From DATJGF01 sp035495315 (GTDB lineage Bacteria > Verrucomicrobiota > Verrucomicrobiia > Limisphaerales > UBA8199): a stretch of 16,192 nucleotides of DNA. Position 1 is the first letter of the stretch, and each line of letters starts with the position of its first letter. A model generated the notes under the pieces. The model was not told the origin of the DNA, searched no databases, and saw only the letters and a list, made by a program, of their open reading frames with translations. Of the stretch, positions 14,688 through 16,192 are shown piece after piece. The DNA lies in assembly GCA_035495315.1 (NCBI GenBank), contig DATJGF010000166.1, forward strand, positions 1 through 16,192. Direction: 5' to 3'. A program made the position numbers and the translations under genes.

Positions 14688-14963
14688 ATGCAGGCGATTG
14701 CAAAATGGGAAGAAGTGCCAATCTTCGACAGCGAAGAGGCCGAAGCAGATTTCTGGGCCGAGAACAGGCCGGATTTGCGGTTGATGGAAACGGCGGTGGC
14801 TGGCAATGGCGAAGCCTCCGAATCGGTCACCATCACCCTCCGGATGGACCCGCGAATGCTGGCGCGGATTAAACGCCTGGCTCGGTCCAGGTATTTAAAT
14901 TATCAGAGCATGATAAAGCAGTGGCTGAGTGAGCGGATGGAACACGAACTGCGCGAACGTTAA
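14688..14963 (+). CDS. brnA: BrnA/CopG-type ribbon-helix-helix antitoxin
   Basis: This 91-aa protein is typical of CopG-like antitoxins paired with BrnT. The N-terminal part has IFDSEEAEADFWAEN (the family's 'F.seaEE.dFW' signature), which binds the toxin. The C-terminal part is a ribbon-helix-helix domain: strand SVTITLRMD at about 46-54, helix PRMLARIKRLARSRY, turn LNYQS, helix MIKQWLSERMEHEL. It would neutralise BrnT and repress the promoter upstream of it. The start ATG 14688 has a strong GGGGAG 3 nt before it. The gap from the toxin gene is unusually large for such pairs and carries a hairpin plus an AT-rich stretch at 14638-14672, which may give the antitoxin its own promoter. Confidence 0.85.
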   Translation: MQAIAKWEEVPIFDSEEAEADFWAENRPDLRLMETAVAGNGEASESVTITLRMDPRMLARIKRLARSRYLNYQSMIKQWLSERMEHELRER

Positions 14964-14974
14964 CCATTCCTGCG

Positions 14975-15778
14975 ATGAAAATATTGAACACAGAACACGG
15001 AACATCGAACACGGAACAGGCAACACGGAACACGCAACACGGAGCACGGAGCACGCATTACGCCATCCGTGTTCCGTTTTCCGTGTTCCGTGTTGCTCGC
15101 ACCAGATGCCTTAAGGCTGGCCACGCCTTCACCCTCATCGAGCTCCTGGTCGTCATCGCCATCATCGCGATCCTGGCTTCATTGGTTATTCCAATCGGGC
15201 GAGCCGTGAACCGTCACAAAATCCGCTCGAAAGTCCGAGGCGAACTCGCCGCCGTCGAGCTGGCGGTCGAGAGCTACAAAGCGAAAATGGGCCATTACCC
15301 TCCCGATAATCCGGATAACCCACGGCTTAATCCGCTCTACTTCGAACTGGCTGGAACAATCTTTACTAACAACGCCTATCAAACTCTGGATGGTGCCGGC
15401 CGGATCATCGCGGCGGATCTGCCGATGGCTTTCGGCCCGAAGGTAACGGGATTGATTAACGCGACCCAACCTTCCGCCAGTGACGAGGCGCGCACTGCGA
15501 CCCGTTTTTTGAGAGACCTCAAGCCAGGTCAGGTTGGGCTGCTCAAGACCAATGCCGTCGACCGCGCCAACATCCTGCTCTGTTCGGTGCCCTGGCCGAT
15601 CGATCCCAACTATCCGATCGCCGGCCACCCCGGCATGAACCCCGTCCGCTACAACTCTTCCAGTCCGACTAACAACCCCAATTCGTTCGATCTGTGGATC
15701 GACGTCGTGATCGATGGCAAAACCAACCGCTTCAGTAATTGGAGCAAAGAGCCGTTGATCGTCAATACACCCTGGTAG
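14975..15778 (+). CDS. Type II secretion / type IV pilus pseudopilin (GspG-like)
   Basis: The class III signal and N-terminal helix are clear: AGHA/FTLIELLVVIAIIAILASLV, with Phe at +1 and Glu at +5 of the mature protein, the residue needed for assembly. Ala rather than Gly precedes the cleavage site. The mature part (about 216 aa) continues VNRHKIRSKVRGELAAVELAVESYKAKMGHYPPDNPDN, the usual GspG-like helix and loop, then a longer C-terminal region with NPVRYNSSSPTNNPNSFDLWIDVVIDGKTN. The start is doubtful. The ATG at 14975 gives a 51-residue leader of which about 35 residues are translated ggaacac repeat. The GTG at 15083 would give a normal 15-residue leader. It is the only pilin-like gene here and a plausible substrate of the motor genes upstream. 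Confidence 0.85.
   Translation: MKILNTEHGTSNTEQATRNTQHGARSTHYAIRVPFSVFRVARTRCLKAGHAFTLIELLVVIAIIAILASLVIPIGRAVNRHKIRSKVRGELAAVELAVESYKAKMGHYPPDNPDNPRLNPLYFELAGTIFTNNAYQTLDGAGRIIAADLPMAFGPKVTGLINATQPSASDEARTATRFLRDLKPGQVGLLKTNAVDRANILLCSVPWPIDPNYPIAGHPGMNPVRYNSSSPTNNPNSFDLWIDVVIDGKTNRFSNWSKEPLIVNTPW
14980..15097. repeat. ggaacac-word foldback overlapping the pseudopilin 5' end
   Basis: Repeated words gaacacggaacatc, gaacacggaacagg, caacacggaacacg and cacggagcacg (14984-15055) are followed by their inverse complement gtgttccgttttccgtgttccgtgttg (15068-15094, written here only to show the word). The run is free of stops in several frames and is read as the pseudopilin leader if ATG 14975 is used. 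A shorter relative is at 6331-6366. Confidence 0.75.
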
Positions 15779-15787
15779 AAAGGCTTT

Positions 15788-16159
15788 ATGATTAAGCCCA
15801 TTCAGAAGGTTTCGGCACGCCGCAGGGTTGTGCCTGCCTTTTGGAGCGAAAGCTCCTGGCCTGTTCGCATCGTTTTTCGGCGTTCTGCCCGCACGTTTCG
15901 CCGGCTCTCTCTGTCAATGCAACCAGCCCCGTTAGCGCCACGGTTCGCCTGGACGGATTCTAAACCGAAAGTTTCGGCCTATGATCGACACGTCGCTGGC
16001 AAGCCGCGGCTGGGCAGGAGAGAGGTTCGCCGTCAGCTCGGGTCCTTGTCGCGCGCCTGGGCCCCGCTGGTCGCGTTTGCGGCGCTGCCCTTGGGCTGTC
16101 GTAGGTCGAAACGGTTGCATTTACAACATCTCTTCCGCCAGCCTAAGACGAGTATATGA
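15788..16159 (+). CDS. Doubtful Arg-rich open frame, 123 aa
   Basis: It begins ATG ATT AAG CCC, 9 nt after the pseudopilin stop, with GAAAGG just upstream, and ends in an ATGA overlap with a possible next start at 16156. Both points favour a gene. Against it, the product is very rich in Arg, Trp and Pro with no domain I know, and other frames in the region are partly open too. A pseudopilin-like hydrophobic helix is absent. It may be a frame-shifted remnant or non-coding; all I can say is that no frame gives a recognisable protein. Confidence 0.3.
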   Translation: MIKPIQKVSARRRVVPAFWSESSWPVRIVFRRSARTFRRLSLSMQPAPLAPRFAWTDSKPKVSAYDRHVAGKPRLGRREVRRQLGSLSRAWAPLVAFAALPLGCRRSKRLHLQHLFRQPKTSI

Positions 16160-16192
16160 AACACATTTCCCTTTTCCGTTCTCGACTGCCGC
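16156..16192 (+). CDS. Possible start of the next gene (partial, cut by the window edge)
   Basis: An ATG at 16156 opens MKHISLFRSRLP, a basic start that could begin a signal peptide. A GACGAG lies about 6 nt upstream. Only 12 codons are visible, so this rests on start context and on the ATGA overlap with the preceding frame. Confidence 0.35.
   Translation, partial: MKHISLFRSRLP

Overview
The window is bacterial DNA of moderately high GC, with densely packed bacterial-type genes and unusually repeat-rich intergenic spaces. Four things point to Verrucomicrobiota, most likely a Pedosphaera/Limisphaera-like lineage: a pseudopilin with an '..AFTLIELLVVIAIIAILA' type N-terminus, large secreted Ig/beta-propeller proteins, a PilB-PilT-PilB-PilC ATPase cluster, and intergenic spaces built of iterated 6-10 nt 'words' with inverted copies. 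This assignment is inference; there is no rRNA or marker gene in the window.

Left part, minus strand (1-6245): the 5' part of a secreted Ig-like/adhesin-type protein runs off the left edge (start at 744). A roughly 700 bp gene-poor spacer follows. Next come a RACo-type corrinoid-activation ATPase (1447 to about 3083), whose N-terminal ferredoxin domain is in frame but lacks a normal start codon; a secreted FlgD-Ig/beta-propeller protein with two C-terminal repeat domains (3363-5312); and an exported DUF1326 protein (5499-6245).

Right part, plus strand (6544-end): an unrecognised basic small protein (6544-7131), then a type IV pilus/type II secretion motor block. The block holds PilB-like ATPase 1 (7333-9057), PilT-like retraction ATPase (9351-10472), PilB/GspE-like ATPase 2 (10749-12464) and the inner-membrane platform protein PilC/GspF (12618-13934). 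A BrnT/BrnA-type toxin-antitoxin pair (14283-14963) follows, then a pseudopilin (about 14975-15778). A poorly defined 370 bp stretch leads to a possible next gene starting at 16156. The two assembly-type ATPases, the retraction ATPase, PilC and the pseudopilin plausibly belong to one envelope machine. No secretin, PilM/N/O/P or prepilin peptidase gene is visible here.

The most striking feature is the intergenic DNA. Most spaces carry a foldback built from its own repeated word, such as tccgaaa, ggtcagt, gtccaaa, ggaacac, ctccat, or gcgaagg with its inverted form. Several have 21-25 bp arms. One, at 13942-14058, folds as a cloverleaf-like structure with two tetraloop hairpins. One palindromic element lies in frame inside the RACo gene, and another runs into the 5' end of the pseudopilin gene.
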